Shown in pieces: positions 44,852 through 57,368 of a stretch of 64,000 nt of DNA (the first letter of the stretch is position 1; each line of letters starts with the position of its first letter). The translations under genes and the position numbers were made by a program. Source of the stretch: Rhizobium leguminosarum bv. trifolii WSM1325 (GTDB taxonomy: Bacteria > Pseudomonadota > Alphaproteobacteria > Rhizobiales > Rhizobiaceae); NCBI GenBank assembly GCA_000023185.1, contig CP001622.1, forward strand, positions 1,736,001 to 1,800,000, read 5' to 3'. The notes below the pieces were generated by a model. The model made no database searches. It was given only the letters and a program-made list of their open reading frames with translations, and was not told the DNA's origin.

Positions 44852-46141
44852 TCAGCGCTTCGAAACCGGAATGTAGTCGCGCTTCGGTTCGCCGACATAA
44901 AGCTGGCGCGGACGGCCGATGCGCTGTTCCGGATCCTCGATCATCTCGTTCCACTGCGCGATCCAGCCGACGGTGCGGGCGAGCGCGAAGAGCACGGTGA
45001 ACATGGTCGTGGGGAAGCCCAGCGCCTTCAGCGTGATGCCGGAATAGAAGTCGATGTTCGGATAGAGCTTCTTCTCGATGAAATATTCGTCGGTGAGCGC
45101 GATGCGCTCCAGCTCCATCGCCACTTCGAGCAACGGATCGTCCTTGATGCCGAGTTCGCCGAGCACTTCATGCGTCGTCTTCTGCATGATCTTGGCGCGC
45201 GGATCGTAGTTCTTGTAGACCCGGTGACCGAAGCCCATCAGGCGGAACGGATCATTCTTGTCCTTGGCGCGGGCGACATATTCCGGAATGCGGTCGACCG
45301 TGCCGATTTCCGTCAGCATGTTGAGGGCTGCTTCGTTAGCACCGCCGTGAGCGGGCCCCCAGAGGCAAGCAATGCCGGCGGCGATGCAGGCGAACGGGTT
45401 GGCACCCGATGAACCGGCGAGACGGACGGTCGAGGTCGAGGCGTTCTGCTCATGATCGGCATGCAGGATGAAGATGCGGTCCATGGCGCGGGAAAGCACC
45501 GGATTGACCACATATTCCTCGCAGGGCACAGCAAAGCACATGCGCAGGAAGTTCGAGGCATAGTCGAGGTCGTTCTTCGGATAAACGAAGGGTTGGCCGA
45601 TATGGTATTTGTAGGCCATCGCGGCAAGCGTCGGCATCTTGGCGATCATGCGCAGGCTGGCGACCATGCGCTGGTGCGGATCGGTGATGTCGGTGGAGTC
45701 GTGATAGAAGGCCGACAGTGCGCCGACGCAGCCGCACATGACGGCCATCGGATGCGCATCGCGGCGGAAGCCGGTGAAGAAGCGGCTCATCTGCTCGTGT
45801 ACCATGGTGTGGTGCGTAACGCGGTAATCGAAATCCTTCTTCTGCACGGTGGTCGGCAGTTCGCCGTAAAGCAGGAGATAGCAGACTTCGAGGAAGTCGC
45901 CATGCTCGGCGAGCTGCTCGATCGGATAGCCACGATGCAGCAGGACACCTTCGTCGCCGTCGATGTAGGTGATTTTCGATTCACAGGATGCGGTCGAGGT
46001 AAAACCCGGATCGTAGGTGAAGGAAGCGGTGTTCTTGTAGAGGGCACCGATATCGATGACGCTCGGGCCGATCGTGCCGCTTTTGACAGCAAGGTCGACA
46101 GACTTGTCACCGATTTTTATTGTAGCGCTTTGATCCGTCAT
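44852..46141 (-). CDS. gltA: Citrate synthase
   Basis: A 429-residue type II (NADH-sensitive-type) citrate synthase. Catalytic residues are in [20 protein letters not shown] (His), [15 protein letters not shown] (His) and NIDFYSGI (Asp). It condenses oxaloacetate with the acetyl-CoA that the PDH complex at 53-60 kb produces. The start at 46141 follows GGAGGATCAGC; the frame is open 20 codons further upstream without support. Confidence 0.97.
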   Translation of the reverse strand: MTDQSATIKIGDKSVDLAVKSGTIGPSVIDIGALYKNTASFTYDPGFTSTASCESKITYIDGDEGVLLHRGYPIEQLAEHGDFLEVCYLLLYGELPTTVQKKDFDYRVTHHTMVHEQMSRFFTGFRRDAHPMAVMCGCVGALSAFYHDSTDITDPHQRMVASLRMIAKMPTLAAMAYKYHIGQPFVYPKNDLDYASNFLRMCFAVPCEEYVVNPVLSRAMDRIFILHADHEQNASTSTVRLAGSSGANPFACIAAGIACLWGPAHGGANEAALNMLTEIGTVDRIPEYVARAKDKNDPFRLMGFGHRVYKNYDPRAKIMQKTTHEVLGELGIKDDPLLEVAMELERIALTDEYFIEKKLYPNIDFYSGITLKALGFPTTMFTVLFALARTVGWIAQWNEMIEDPEQRIGRPRQLYVGEPKRDYIPVSKR

Positions 46142-46511
46142 GCTGATCCTCCGAAATGGCGGTGGCGCCATAAAAGCGCCATAGGGGTTAAGCGTCCTCA
46201 CCGATAGCTATATGATCGCGAAGCTAATGCCAAGTTACTGTGATGGCATTTTGTGCAATGCGGTATCACCTTTTAGGCACTGCAGCGATGAGCCACACGC
46301 ATATCGGAAGCCGATGATTCGACTGGTCTTTTGGGGCTCGCGATTTTGCCTCATATTTCAATCGATTATGCTTGCCGGATTTGATTGGAGGTTGCATTCT
46401 GACTGCCTTCGCAGCCGGGCTTGGGCGGTTCATGCAGGAGTTGACGTCAGTCGAATTGCGGCCGGAAACAGGCGAAGGCCTTGCCGCTCCTCCAATTTTT
46501 CACCACCAGTC

Positions 46512-48863
46512 GTGGTGACGCGACCGGCAAGGACGCAGTCGGCAATACCATTGCGCCACCGGCTGCCGGCCGCAGCCTCGCACTTGCTGCGTGCCGGCAT
46601 GCGCATGCTGGGCGAGGAGACGGACCATGGCCGCCTGCTGCTGTTCTCGCCGGTCTTCCTCGGCGCCGGGTCAGCCATCTGGTTTCTCGCGGCATCGGAT
46701 TTTCCGCTCACTGCATCGCTGCTCTGCCTGTTGGTGCTGACCGTCGCAGTTCTCATCGCCAGCCGCAACCGGGCGGCATTGCGGGCAGCGCTGCTGGCGC
46801 TTTCGCTCGTGGCTTGCGGCATAGTCTCGGCGCAGTTCGAGAGCTGGCGGGCTTCGACCGTGATCCTCGATTCATCAGTGACGACGACGGTGACCGGCCG
46901 CGTCGAGCGGCGCGAAGGCGATGGTCGCGGCCGGTGGCGCTACATTCTTGCCGTCACCGGCACTGAAGCGCCTCAGGTCAAGCGGCCGCCGGAACGCATC
47001 ACCGCCATCGCCCGCGGTGCGGACGCAGCCTTCGAGATCGGCGATATCATCACCGGCAGGGCGCGGCTGACGCCGCCGGCGGGCCCAGCACTTCCCGAGC
47101 TCAACGACTTCTCCTTCAGTGCCTATTTCGACGGCATCGGCGCCAACGGCTTCTTCTACGGTGCACCGACGAAGGTCGATGCGCAGGCAGGTCCGCAGGC
47201 TGCAAGATCGGCGGTGGAAGCGCTGCTCGAAGGGCTCTACCGGCTGCGCAGCGGCATTGGCGACCGGATAAGGTCGATCCTGCCCGGCGATACCGGCGCT
47301 TTTGCCGCCGCACTGGTGACGGACGAGCGGCGCGCCATCTCGGATGCGACGACGGAGGCACTACGCCAGTCCGGTCTGGCTCATATCATCGCCATCTCCG
47401 GTCTCAACATGGCGCTGTCGGCCGGCATCTTCTTCGTCGGCTTTCGGATGCTGCTCAGCATCTTTGCCGGTATCGCTGAGGCCTACCCGACGAAGAAGAT
47501 CGCTGCCGCCGGCGCGCTCATCGCCGTTACTGCCTATTTCCTGATTTCGGGCTTTGCGGTCTCTGCCGAGCGCGCTTTCATCATGATGGCCATCATGTTG
47601 ATTGCCGTCTTCTTCGACCGGCCGTCGATCAGCCTGCGCAATGTCGCGCTTTCCGCCCTCGTCATCATCCTCATTTCACCGTCCGAGGTCTTAGGTCCGA
47701 GCTTCCAGATGTCCTTTGCCGCGACATTGGCGCTGGTCTCGGGTTATCAGTTGTGGAAGGACCGGCGCGTCCGCGAAAACGCCTTTCTGAAGCTACCTAT
47801 CATCAGGCCCGTCGTTACGGTTGCCGGTTTCTTCGGCGGCGTCTTCCTGACTTCGCTGATCGGCGGTTTTTCCACCGCGCTGTTTTCGATCGAGCATTTT
47901 CATCGCCTGACCGCCTACGGCCTGCCGGCAAACCTCGCGACGATGCCGATCATCTCCTTCATCGTCATGCCGGCCGGCTTGCTGGCGATGCTGCTCATGC
48001 CTTTCGGTCTGGATGTTTTGCCCTGGAAGGTCGTCGGATTCGGCCTCGATCTGGTGATCGCGGTCGCAAAGACGGTGTCCGGCTGGGATGGCAATATCGA
48101 CGTCGGCCGCTTGCCCGCCTGGTATTTCGCGGTCGCCGTGGCAGGCTTTCTGCTGCTGACGCTGCTCCGCACCCGGCTGCGCCATATCGGCACATCAATC
48201 ATCGCGGTCGCAACGCTCATCCTGTTGCTTCTACCGGTTCCCCGGCCGCCGGATCTGGTGATTTCGGAGGATGGCAGTCTCGTCGCGGTGGTCGAAGCGG
48301 CAGCAATGGCTTCCAACCGTGAAAGACCACCGGATTTCATCTTCGACCAGTGGCAGAGAGCCCTGGTCCTGCCGAGACATGATCCGCCGAAGATGCTGGA
48401 TGGTCCTGCTATCCCGCAGGTAGGAGAAGACCGCCGCGTCAAGCTTTCCCGCGATCAGCAGAACGAAGCGAGGACAGCGATGCGGGCGGCCGCAGCGGCC
48501 GGTGAAGCAAACCGCTTTTCCTGCGTCAAGAGGGCCTGGTGCGCATCAAGGCTTGGCAATGGTCGTGTGGTTGCTGTCATCGACAATGCCGCCTATCTCG
48601 GCCCGGCATGCGACGCGGCCGATATCATCGTGACGTCGGTCCGCCTGCGTTTCAACAGCTGCCGCTCAGGTGCGACGCTCTTCACCGGCGAGACGCTGCG
48701 CAGGACCGGATCCATCGAGTTGCGCTTCGCGGACGCCGGCCTGGAGGTGGCAACCGCATTTGACGCATTGTCGCGACCATGGATGCGCCATCGCGCCTTT
48801 GACTGGCGCAGCAACAGCTTTACCGAATCCGGCCTAACCGATGTCAGTGATAGCGGCGAATGA
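46512..48863 (+). CDS. comEC: ComEC/Rec2 family DNA-uptake membrane protein
   Basis: About 780 residues. An N-terminal membrane pair and DUF4131 region precede the Competence domain, with [27 protein letters not shown] and many membrane helices up to residue ~570. A shortened C-terminal metallo-beta-lactamase-like part follows, without an obvious HxHxDH motif. In competent bacteria ComEC moves single-stranded DNA through the inner membrane; its role in rhizobia is unclear. The start is uncertain: the in-frame GTG at 46512 is used here, the frame is open from 46212, and a protein-like N-terminus lies in another frame from 46432. Its 3' end overlaps lexA by 20 bases, tail to tail. Confidence 0.85.
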   Translation: MVTRPARTQSAIPLRHRLPAAASHLLRAGMRMLGEETDHGRLLLFSPVFLGAGSAIWFLAASDFPLTASLLCLLVLTVAVLIASRNRAALRAALLALSLVACGIVSAQFESWRASTVILDSSVTTTVTGRVERREGDGRGRWRYILAVTGTEAPQVKRPPERITAIARGADAAFEIGDIITGRARLTPPAGPALPELNDFSFSAYFDGIGANGFFYGAPTKVDAQAGPQAARSAVEALLEGLYRLRSGIGDRIRSILPGDTGAFAAALVTDERRAISDATTEALRQSGLAHIIAISGLNMALSAGIFFVGFRMLLSIFAGIAEAYPTKKIAAAGALIAVTAYFLISGFAVSAERAFIMMAIMLIAVFFDRPSISLRNVALSALVIILISPSEVLGPSFQMSFAATLALVSGYQLWKDRRVRENAFLKLPIIRPVVTVAGFFGGVFLTSLIGGFSTALFSIEHFHRLTAYGLPANLATMPIISFIVMPAGLLAMLLMPFGLDVLPWKVVGFGLDLVIAVAKTVSGWDGNIDVGRLPAWYFAVAVAGFLLLTLLRTRLRHIGTSIIAVATLILLLLPVPRPPDLVISEDGSLVAVVEAAAMASNRERPPDFIFDQWQRALVLPRHDPPKMLDGPAIPQVGEDRRVKLSRDQQNEARTAMRAAAAAGEANRFSCVKRAWCASRLGNGRVVAVIDNAAYLGPACDAADIIVTSVRLRFNSCRSGATLFTGETLRRTGSIELRFADAGLEVATAFDALSRPWMRHRAFDWRSNSFTESGLTDVSDSGE

Positions 48864-49563
48864 GGCCGACGAGTTTGCCCTGCACCTTAACACGGTCTGG
48901 TCCGAAAATCCGGGTCTCGTAAGCCGGGTTGGCCGCTTCCAGTGCGATCGAGGCGCCCTTGCGGCGGAAGCGCTTGAGTGTCGCTTCTTCGTCATCGACG
49001 AGTGCAACAACAATGTCGCCAGGACTTGCGGTGCTGCCATTGCGGATGATCACGGTGTCGCCGTCGAAGATGCCGGCGTCGATCATCGAATCGCCCTTGA
49101 CCTCCAGGGCATAATGTTCACCGGAACCGAGCATGTCGGCCGGAACGGCGATGTCGTGGGTGTTGTTCTGGATCGCCGAGATCGGCACACCGGCGGCGAT
49201 TCTGCCCATGACCGGCACGGAAACCGAGTTGCCGTTGTCGGCGACGGGTTTTGCGGGAGCAGGGGCGGCGACCGGCTGAGGTTTGCCCAGGCTGCCTTCG
49301 ATGACGCTCGGCGAAAAGCCGCGCCGCGGCTGGATGCTGGGGCTGTAGGCCTCCGGAAGCTTGATGACCTCGAGCGCACGGGCGCGGTTCGGTAGGCGGC
49401 GAATGAAGCCTCTCTCCTCGAGCGCCGTAATCAGGCGATGAATCCCGGACTTCGAGGCGAGGTCCAGAGCATCCTTCATTTCGTCGAAAGATGGCGGAAC
49501 GCCGGATTCCTTCATGCGCTCATGAATGAAAAGGAGAAGCTCCTGTTGTTTGCGCGTGAGCAT
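48844..49563 (-). CDS. lexA: LexA repressor
   Basis: A 239-residue LexA with a winged-helix DNA-binding domain (~1-65; [20 protein letters not shown]) and a C-terminal S24 peptidase domain. The self-cleavage site is A124-G125 in RIAAGVPI, the nucleophile is S159 in GDSM and the general base K197 in EEATLKRF. It represses the SOS regulon and is cleaved with RecA help after DNA damage. A GTTC-N7-GTTC box 49 bases upstream indicates autoregulation. Confidence 0.97.
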   Translation of the reverse strand: MLTRKQQELLLFIHERMKESGVPPSFDEMKDALDLASKSGIHRLITALEERGFIRRLPNRARALEVIKLPEAYSPSIQPRRGFSPSVIEGSLGKPQPVAAPAPAKPVADNGNSVSVPVMGRIAAGVPISAIQNNTHDIAVPADMLGSGEHYALEVKGDSMIDAGIFDGDTVIIRNGSTASPGDIVVALVDDEEATLKRFRRKGASIALEAANPAYETRIFGPDRVKVQGKLVGLIRRYH

Positions 49564-49611
49564 CGACGTTGTGACCTCGTGATTGAAACAAATCCAGAAC
49601 AGACACTATAT

Positions 49612-49626
49612 GTTCCATATGTGTTC
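49612..49626 (-). promoter_or_regulatory. LexA (SOS) box of lexA
   Basis: GTTCCATATGTGTTC, which fits the alphaproteobacterial LexA operator GTTC-N7-GTTC exactly. It lies upstream of lexA, where autorepression is expected. Confidence 0.88.
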
Positions 49627-49761
49627 CGCAAGTAGCTAAATTTCCGTAAAACTTGGCGCCAACTCGTTGAGATTTTTATTTTCATTCGCCGGATTGGCAC
49701 AGAAGTCTTGCGTTGAGGGAAGCGCTGTCGCACATCTCTTGCCGTGTCAGGGAGGGATATC

Positions 49762-50658
49762 ATGAACGAGCACTCCGCCAAACCGCACCCGCTGGATCAT
49801 GTCGTGCTGCCGGTCGTCAATATCGATCTGGCGCGCGAGAGGCTCGGCAAGCTCGGCTTCACCGTTGCCCCCGATGCGCGCCATCCCTTCGGAACGGAGA
49901 ATGCCTGCGTCTTCTTTGCTGACAAGACCTATCTGGAGCCGCTCGGGATTGCGAGCGTCGAGGAGAGCGAGGCGTCGGCGCGCCAAGGCAATGTCTTCAC
50001 CGCCCGCAATCAGGCTTTCCGCTTCCGCTGCGGCGCGGAGGGGCTTTCGGGGCTGGCTTTTGGCAGCAAGGATGCCGGCATCGATCATCAGAATTTCGTC
50101 GGTAACGGATCGAGCGCCGGCGAGATGCTGCAGTTCACCCGGCCGATGACGATGCCGGACGGTTCTGAGACGATTGCCGGCTTCAAGCTGGCTTTTGCCG
50201 GCGATCTGCGCGCGCCTGATCTCCTGCTATTTACCGTCGAGCGCGTCAATCCGCTGCCGGCCGACCGCGCCGTGCTGGAGACGCATGCCAATGGCGTCAC
50301 CGGCATAGTCGAGATAGCGCTTTGCGCGCCTGATGCTGCCGCCTTCGCTGCCTTCGTCAGCCTCGCCGTGGTGCAATCGGCAGTCGAGAAAACCGGTTTC
50401 GGCGTCAATATCCCGGCGTCGAATGCCAAAATCAGCCTGATGACGGCGGAAGGGTTGGAGGCCTATTTCGACATCGTCGGCTCATCCGCAGATCGTGGCC
50501 TGCGCGGCCGGGCAATCCTCTTCGCTGTCGCCGATCTTGCCGTGACAGAAGCGCATTTGGCTGCTAACGGGGTGACATACGCGCGCAAGAACAATCGCAT
50601 TCTGGTGAAGCCCGCGCCCGGGCAGGGCACGCTCTTCGCCTTCGAGGAAACACGATGA
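49762..50658 (+). CDS. VOC/glyoxalase-like domain protein
   Basis: A 298-residue protein with a glyoxalase-like domain: [43 protein letters not shown] at residues ~10-52, and a second half-domain starting near residue 165 ([17 protein letters not shown]). This type (glyoxalase_3) is widespread with unknown substrate. GGGAGGGATATC sets the start at 49762. Its stop overlaps the kdsA start (ATGA), so the two form an operon. Confidence 0.87.
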   Translation: MNEHSAKPHPLDHVVLPVVNIDLARERLGKLGFTVAPDARHPFGTENACVFFADKTYLEPLGIASVEESEASARQGNVFTARNQAFRFRCGAEGLSGLAFGSKDAGIDHQNFVGNGSSAGEMLQFTRPMTMPDGSETIAGFKLAFAGDLRAPDLLLFTVERVNPLPADRAVLETHANGVTGIVEIALCAPDAAAFAAFVSLAVVQSAVEKTGFGVNIPASNAKISLMTAEGLEAYFDIVGSSADRGLRGRAILFAVADLAVTEAHLAANGVTYARKNNRILVKPAPGQGTLFAFEETR

Positions 50659-51500
50659 GCACTGATACGAATTCCGAAGTCAGGATCGGCGAAGGCCAAG
50701 GCCAGGTCAGCTTTTCCAATACCGGCCGCCTGTCGCTGATTGCCGGTCCCTGCCAGATGGAGAGCCGCGACCACGCCTTCATGGTCGCCGGCACGCTGAA
50801 GGAGCTTTGCGGCAAGCTCGGCATCGGCCTCGTTTACAAGAGCTCCTTCGACAAGGCGAACCGCACCTCGCTGTCGGCCGAACGCGGTATCGGGATTGAA
50901 AAAGGCATGGAGGTCTTTGCCGACCTCAAAAAGGAGTTCGGCTTTCCCGTCCTGACCGACGTTCATACCGCCGAGCAATGCGCGGAGGTGGCAAAGGTCG
51001 TCGACGTCCTGCAGATCCCGGCCTTCCTCTGCCGCCAGACCGACCTTCTCATCGCCGCCGCCAAGACCGGCCGCGTCGTCAATGTCAAGAAGGGCCAGTT
51101 CCTCGCTCCCTGGGATATGAAGAATGTTCTGAAGAAGCTCAACGCCAGCGGCAATCCGAACGTGCTGCTTTGCGAGCGCGGCGCCTCCTTTGGTTACAAT
51201 ACGCTGGTTTCCGACATGCGCTCGCTGCCGATCATGGCGGCGATGGGTGCGCCCGTTGTCTTCGATGCGACCCATTCCGTAGCGCAGCCGGGCGGGCAGG
51301 GCGATTCCTCCGGCGGTCAGCGGGAATTCGTAGAAACCCTGGCGCGGGCAGCAGTGGCTGCCGGTATTGCCGGCGTCTTCGTCGAAACCCATCAGGACCC
51401 CGACAATGCCCCTTCCGACGGCCCGAACATGGTCTATCTCAAGGACATGCCGCGGCTTCTCGAAAAGCTGCTCGCCTTCGATGCGGTCGCCAAGGCTTGA
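50655..51500 (+). CDS. kdsA: 3-deoxy-8-phosphooctulonate (KDO-8-P) synthase
   Basis: A 281-residue DAHP/KDOPS-family barrel: [70 protein letters not shown] and [21 protein letters not shown]. It condenses PEP with arabinose-5-phosphate to give KDO-8-P for the LPS core, complementing the lipid A genes upstream. The typical N-terminal Cys of metal-dependent KDOPS is not evident around IAGPC, except for that Cys itself. Confidence 0.96.
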   Translation: MSTDTNSEVRIGEGQGQVSFSNTGRLSLIAGPCQMESRDHAFMVAGTLKELCGKLGIGLVYKSSFDKANRTSLSAERGIGIEKGMEVFADLKKEFGFPVLTDVHTAEQCAEVAKVVDVLQIPAFLCRQTDLLIAAAKTGRVVNVKKGQFLAPWDMKNVLKKLNASGNPNVLLCERGASFGYNTLVSDMRSLPIMAAMGAPVVFDATHSVAQPGGQGDSSGGQREFVETLARAAVAAGIAGVFVETHQDPDNAPSDGPNMVYLKDMPRLLEKLLAFDAVAKA

Positions 51501-51574
51501 CGTTCAACAGTCTGACATGATCGTGCTATAGGCCACATCCGAACGCTGGTCCGAAGGCTATTGCAGCATTGTAA

Positions 51575-52912
<1,338 letters not shown>

Positions 52913-52936
52913 TCGGATCTGATTTTCAACGGCTTG

Positions 52937-52966
52937 ACCCGCGCCTTCCCGGCGCGGGTTTTTTGT
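52937..52966 (+). terminator. Rho-independent terminator of eno
   Basis: 9-bp stem ACCCGCGCC / GGCGCGGGT with loop TTCCC, then TTTTTTGTT. Confidence 0.92.
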
Positions 52967-53049
52967 TGCCCGTTTTTTAGAGTCAACGAACGGTTAATCT
53001 CTGCACGTTAGATTGAACGAATTGGTAATGCGTTCAAGAGCATGCGTGT

Positions 53050-53370
53050 ATGTGGACAAAGCATCATAAGAAGAGAAAGATCGGTCGCTTCGTCATTCCG
53101 GCCATGACGGTCGCCTTCCTCTCCTATTTCGGTTATCATTGCATCCATGGCGATTACGGCCTGCGCGCAACGGAGACGTTCGAGCATCAGCGTGTCGCGC
53201 GTGAAAAAGAGCTTGCGATCTTGAAGGCGAAGCGCGAACATCTGGAAAATCAGGTCGCGCTCTTGAGTGACGGGTCGCTCGATAAGGATATGTTGGACGA
53301 AAAAGCGCGTTATCAGCTCAACATGTCGCGCGCCGACGAGATCGTCGTATTCAATCATTATTCCAATTAA
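53050..53370 (+). CDS. ftsB: Septum formation initiator family protein (FtsB/DivIC-like)
   Basis: A 106-residue bitopic membrane protein: a basic cytoplasmic head (MWTKHHKKRKIGR), one membrane helix (FVIPAMTVAFLSYFGYHCI), then a coiled coil (REKELAILKAKREHLENQVALLS) and the DMLDEKARYQLNMSRADEIV tail, as in FtsB. It links FtsQ and FtsL at the division site. Located between eno and pdhA, a common alphaproteobacterial arrangement. The stop codon is inside its own terminator stem. Confidence 0.88.
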   Translation: MWTKHHKKRKIGRFVIPAMTVAFLSYFGYHCIHGDYGLRATETFEHQRVAREKELAILKAKREHLENQVALLSDGSLDKDMLDEKARYQLNMSRADEIVVFNHYSN

Positions 53371-53396
53371 CCGGAAACAGGTTAATTGGAATTTTC
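53360..53396 (+). terminator. Rho-independent terminator of ftsB
   Basis: Perfect 13-bp AT-rich stem ATTCCAATTAACC / GGTTAATTGGAAT with loop GGAAACA, then TTTTC. The TAA stop codon of ftsB (53368-53370) is in the left arm. Confidence 0.75.
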
Positions 53397-53446
53397 AATG
53401 TTTTTCCAATAATTTAGCACCGAATACGAGCCATGCAATTATGGCA

Positions 53447-53475
53447 TTGCTGTGCTCATATTTCTTCCCTATGGT
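53447..53475 (+). promoter_or_regulatory. Candidate promoter of the pdh operon
   Basis: TTGCTG (53447-53452), 17-base spacer, TATGGT (53470-53475), 40 bases before pdhA. Downstream of the ftsB terminator, a promoter is required here. Confidence 0.4.
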
Positions 53476-53515
53476 ACGCGCCACCAAGAAACGACAAACC
53501 CATAGGGAGGGTTGA

Positions 53516-54562
53516 ATGGCGCCGCGAAAGACCGCGACCGTTTCCAGCCGCAAAACTGCAGCAAAACCGGCAGCCAAAGCATCGAATGGAGGCCCGGTAG
53601 CCGACTTCGATCGCAATGAAGAGCTGAAGGCCTATCGCGAGATGCTGCTGATCCGCCGCTTCGAGGAGAAGGCCGGCCAGCTTTACGGCATGGGGTTCAT
53701 CGGCGGCTTTTGTCACCTCTACATCGGTCAGGAAGCTGTCGTCGTCGGCATGCAGATGGCGCAGAAGGATGGCGACCAGGTCATCACCGCCTATCGCGAC
53801 CACGGTCATATGCTGGCAACCGGCATGGAAGCGCGTGGCGTCATGGCGGAACTGACCGGGCGCCGCAGCGGCTATTCCCACGGCAAGGGCGGCTCGATGC
53901 ACATGTTCTCGAAAGAGAAGCATTTCTACGGCGGTCACGGCATCGTCGGTGCCCAGGTCTCGCTCGGAACGGGTCTTGCCTTCGCAAACCGCTACCGCGG
54001 CAATGACAATGTCTCCATCGCCTATTTCGGCGACGGCGCTGCCAACCAGGGCCAGGTCTACGAGAGCTTCAACATGGCTGCTCTCTGGAAGCTGCCGATC
54101 GTCTACATCGTCGAGAACAACCGTTACGCCATGGGCACCTCGACTGCCCGCGCCACCGCGCAGTCGAATTACTCGCTTCGCGGATCCGGTTTCGGCATCC
54201 CCGGCATTCAGGTCGATGGCATGGACGTCCGCGCCGTCAAGGCGGCCGCCGACGAGGCGCTCGAGCATTGCCGTTCCGGCAAGGGTCCGATCATTCTCGA
54301 AATGCTGACCTATCGTTATCGCGGTCACTCGATGTCCGACCCGGCGAAGTATCGCTCCAAGGACGAAGTGCAGAAGATGCGCTCCGAGCATGACCCGATC
54401 GAACAGGTCAAGGCACGCCTCGTCGAAAAGGGCTGGGCTTCCGAAGACGATCTGAAGGCGATCGACAAGGATGTTCGCGACATCGTCGCCGATAGCGCCG
54501 ATTTCGCCCAGGCCGATCCGGAGCCGGATGCATCCGAGCTCTATACCGACATTCTGCTCTAA
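53516..54562 (+). CDS. pdhA: Pyruvate dehydrogenase E1 component, alpha subunit
   Basis: A 348-residue E1-alpha: a basic Ala/Lys-rich head, LLIRRFEEKAGQLYGMGFIGGFCHLYIGQEA, the thiamine diphosphate motif GDGAANQGQVYESFNMA … VENNRYAMGT and the RYRGHSMSDPAKYR loop. It decarboxylates pyruvate. CATAGGGAGGGTTGA is the ribosome-binding site. First gene of pdhABC. Confidence 0.97.
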   Translation: MAPRKTATVSSRKTAAKPAAKASNGGPVADFDRNEELKAYREMLLIRRFEEKAGQLYGMGFIGGFCHLYIGQEAVVVGMQMAQKDGDQVITAYRDHGHMLATGMEARGVMAELTGRRSGYSHGKGGSMHMFSKEKHFYGGHGIVGAQVSLGTGLAFANRYRGNDNVSIAYFGDGAANQGQVYESFNMAALWKLPIVYIVENNRYAMGTSTARATAQSNYSLRGSGFGIPGIQVDGMDVRAVKAAADEALEHCRSGKGPIILEMLTYRYRGHSMSDPAKYRSKDEVQKMRSEHDPIEQVKARLVEKGWASEDDLKAIDKDVRDIVADSADFAQADPEPDASELYTDILL

Positions 54563-54577
54563 TCGGGGAGGGAACCC

Positions 54578-55969
54578 ATGCCTATCGATATCCTCATGCC
54601 CGCCCTCTCTCCGACCATGGAAGAAGGCACACTGTCCAAATGGCTGAAGCAGGAAGGTGACAAGGTCACCTCCGGCGACGTGATTGCCGAAATCGAAACC
54701 GACAAGGCGACGATGGAAGTCGAAGCCGTTGACGAAGGCGTCATCGGCAAGCTTCTGGTTCCTGCCGGAACCGAAGGCGTCAAGGTGAACGCCAAGATCG
54801 CCGTTCTCCTGCAGGACGGTGAATCCGCATCCGACATGTCTGCGTCCGCTCCGGCAGCAGCGCCGGCTGCTGCACCGCAGGCCGCGCAGGAGGAAAAGCC
54901 GGCTGCCGCAACTCCGGCATCCGCACCCGTTCCCGCCGAGCCGAAAGCCCAGGTGCAGAACGATCCGGAAATCCCGGCCGGCACCGAAATGGTGTCGACG
55001 ACCGTGCGCGAAGCGCTTCGTGACGCCATGGCCGAGGAAATGCGCACCGACGAAAACGTCTTCGTCATGGGCGAGGAAGTCGCCGAATATCAGGGCGCCT
55101 ACAAGGTCACGCAGGGCCTGCTGCAGGAATTCGGCCCCCGCCGCGTCGTCGATACGCCGATCACCGAGCATGGCTTTGCCGGCGTCGGCGTCGGTGCAGC
55201 CATGGCCGGCCTTCGCCCGATCGTCGAGTTCATGACCTTCAACTTCGCCATGCAGGCGATCGACCAGATCATCAACTCCGCTGCCAAGACGCTTTATATG
55301 TCCGGCGGCCAGATGGGCGCTCCGATCGTCTTCCGCGGCCCGAATGGTGCAGCGGCCCGTGTCGGCGCCCAGCACAGCCAGGATTATGCAGCCTGGTACA
55401 GCGCCATTCCCGGCCTGAAGGTCGTCATGCCCTACACGGCATCTGATGCCAAGGGCCTGCTGAAGGCTGCGATCCGCGATCCGAACCCGGTCATCTTCCT
55501 CGAAAACGAAATTCTCTACGGCCAGCACTTCGATGTGCCGAAGCTCGATAATTTCGTTCTGCCGATCGGCAAGGCCCGCATCCATCGTCCCGGCAAGGAC
55601 GTCACCGTGGTCTCCTTCGGCATCGGCATGACCTATGCGATCAAGGCTGTCGCCGAACTCGAAAAGCTCGGCATCGATGTCGAACTGATCGACCTTCGCA
55701 CTATCCGCCCGATGGACCTGCCGGCTGTTATCGAATCGGTGAAGAAAACCGGACGTCTCGTCACCGTCGAGGAAGGCTATCCGCAGTCCTCCGTCGGCAC
55801 CGAAATCGCCACCCGCGTCATGCAGCAGGCCTTCGACTATCTCGATGCGCCGATCCTGACGATCGCAGGCAAGGACGTTCCGATGCCTTACGCCGCCAAT
55901 CTCGAAAAGCTCGCCCTTCCGAACGTCGGCGAAGTGGTCGATGCGGTGAAGGCTGTTTGCTACAAATAA
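54578..55969 (+). CDS. pdhB: Pyruvate dehydrogenase E1 component, beta subunit, with N-terminal lipoyl domain
   Basis: A 463-residue E1-beta carrying an extra lipoyl domain at residues 1-78 ([15 protein letters not shown]; lipoyl Lys in [15 protein letters not shown]), an Ala/Pro linker and the transketolase-like core from ~138 ([21 protein letters not shown]). A lipoylated E1-beta is typical of rhizobia and other alphaproteobacteria. GGGAGGG and a 15-base gap couple it to pdhA. Confidence 0.96.
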   Translation: MPIDILMPALSPTMEEGTLSKWLKQEGDKVTSGDVIAEIETDKATMEVEAVDEGVIGKLLVPAGTEGVKVNAKIAVLLQDGESASDMSASAPAAAPAAAPQAAQEEKPAAATPASAPVPAEPKAQVQNDPEIPAGTEMVSTTVREALRDAMAEEMRTDENVFVMGEEVAEYQGAYKVTQGLLQEFGPRRVVDTPITEHGFAGVGVGAAMAGLRPIVEFMTFNFAMQAIDQIINSAAKTLYMSGGQMGAPIVFRGPNGAAARVGAQHSQDYAAWYSAIPGLKVVMPYTASDAKGLLKAAIRDPNPVIFLENEILYGQHFDVPKLDNFVLPIGKARIHRPGKDVTVVSFGIGMTYAIKAVAELEKLGIDVELIDLRTIRPMDLPAVIESVKKTGRLVTVEEGYPQSSVGTEIATRVMQQAFDYLDAPILTIAGKDVPMPYAANLEKLALPNVGEVVDAVKAVCYK

Positions 55970-55984
55970 GGGGAGGGTGTTTCG

Positions 55985-57349
55985 ATGCCGATCAATATCA
56001 CGATGCCCGCCCTCTCTCCGACCATGGAGGAAGGCAACCTTTCCAAATGGCTGGTCAAGGAAGGCGACAAGGTCAAGTCTGGCGATGTGATCGCCGAGAT
56101 CGAGACCGACAAGGCGACGATGGAAGTCGAAGCCGTCGATGAAGGCACGGTCGCCAAGCTCGTCGTTGCCGCCGGCACCGAAGGCGTCAAGGTCAATGCG
56201 CTGATTGCGGTTCTCGCCGCCGATGGCGAGGATGTCTCCGCTGCCGCAAGCAGTGCGGGTTCCGCTGCTCCGGCACCGAAAGCTGACGGTGCAGCCGCGC
56301 CGAAGGCCGAAGCTGCACCGGCTCCGGCCCAGTCTACTCCGGCTGCGGCACCTGTAGCCGCCGCTGCACCCGCATCGGTGTCATCTGATGGCAGCCGCGC
56401 CTTCTCTTCGCCGCTTGCCCGCAGGCTGGCCAAGGAAGCCGGTATCGACCTTTCGGCAGTCGCAGGCTCCGGCCCGCACGGCCGCGTCGTCAAGAGCGAC
56501 ATCGAAGCCGCCCTTGCCGGCGGCGGCGCCAAGGCCGCAGCCCCCGCCGCTGCTGCTTCCGCTCCGCAAGCCTCCGCAGCTCCGGCTCCGGCCGCCGCTG
56601 CCCCGAAGGGCGCTTCCGAAGAAGCCGTGCTCAAGCTCTTCGAACCGGGCTCCTACGAGCTCGTGCCGCATGACGGCATGCGCAAGACGATCGCCAGGCG
56701 CCTGGTCGAATCCAAGCAGACGATCCCGCATTTCTACGTCAGCGTCGATTGCGAACTCGATGCGCTTCTGGCGCTGCGTGCCCAGCTGAACGATGCGGCT
56801 CCGCGCAAGGATAACGCTCCGGCCTACAAGCTCTCGGTCAACGACATGGTCATCAAGGCCATGGCGCTGTCGCTGCGCGACGTTCCGGATGCGAACGTCT
56901 CCTGGACCGACAACAACATGATCAAGCACAAGCATGCCGATGTCGGCGTTGCTGTCTCGATCCCCGGCGGCCTGATCACGCCGATCATCCGCAAGGCCGA
57001 GGAAAAGACCCTGTCGACGATCTCCAACGAGATGCGCGATCTCGGCAAGCGGGCCAAGGACCGCAAGCTGAAGCCTGAGGAATATCAGGGCGGCACCAGT
57101 TCGGTCTCGAACATGGGCATGATGGGCGTGAAGAACTTCGCAGCCGTGGTCAACCCGCCGCATGCGACGATCCTCGCGGTCGGCGCCGGCGAACAGCGGG
57201 TCGTCGTCAAGAAGGGCGAGATGGCGATTGCGACCGTGATGTCCGTCACGCTCTCGACGGACCATCGCTGCGTCGATGGCGCGCTCGGCGCCGAGCTGCT
57301 CCAGGCCTTCAAGGGCTACATCGAAAACCCGATGGGCATGCTTGTCTGA
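55985..57349 (+). CDS. pdhC: Pyruvate dehydrogenase E2, dihydrolipoyllysine acetyltransferase
   Basis: A 454-residue E2: one lipoyl domain (1-78, Lys in [11 protein letters not shown]), Ala/Pro linker, E3/E1-binding domain ([20 protein letters not shown], ~137-172) and catalytic domain with H427 and D431 in [12 protein letters not shown]. It moves the acetyl group to CoA. Its lipoyl domain is nearly identical to that of PdhB, suggesting duplication. Confidence 0.97.
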   Translation: MPINITMPALSPTMEEGNLSKWLVKEGDKVKSGDVIAEIETDKATMEVEAVDEGTVAKLVVAAGTEGVKVNALIAVLAADGEDVSAAASSAGSAAPAPKADGAAAPKAEAAPAPAQSTPAAAPVAAAAPASVSSDGSRAFSSPLARRLAKEAGIDLSAVAGSGPHGRVVKSDIEAALAGGGAKAAAPAAAASAPQASAAPAPAAAAPKGASEEAVLKLFEPGSYELVPHDGMRKTIARRLVESKQTIPHFYVSVDCELDALLALRAQLNDAAPRKDNAPAYKLSVNDMVIKAMALSLRDVPDANVSWTDNNMIKHKHADVGVAVSIPGGLITPIIRKAEEKTLSTISNEMRDLGKRAKDRKLKPEEYQGGTSSVSNMGMMGVKNFAAVVNPPHATILAVGAGEQRVVVKKGEMAIATVMSVTLSTDHRCVDGALGAELLQAFKGYIENPMGMLV

Positions 57350-57368
57350 TAGCGTCGCGGAGGCGGAA

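Noticed and set aside
53456..55585. 709-codon minus-strand frame across pdhA and pdhB
   Set aside because: Antisense shadow caused by high GC codon use of the PDH genes.
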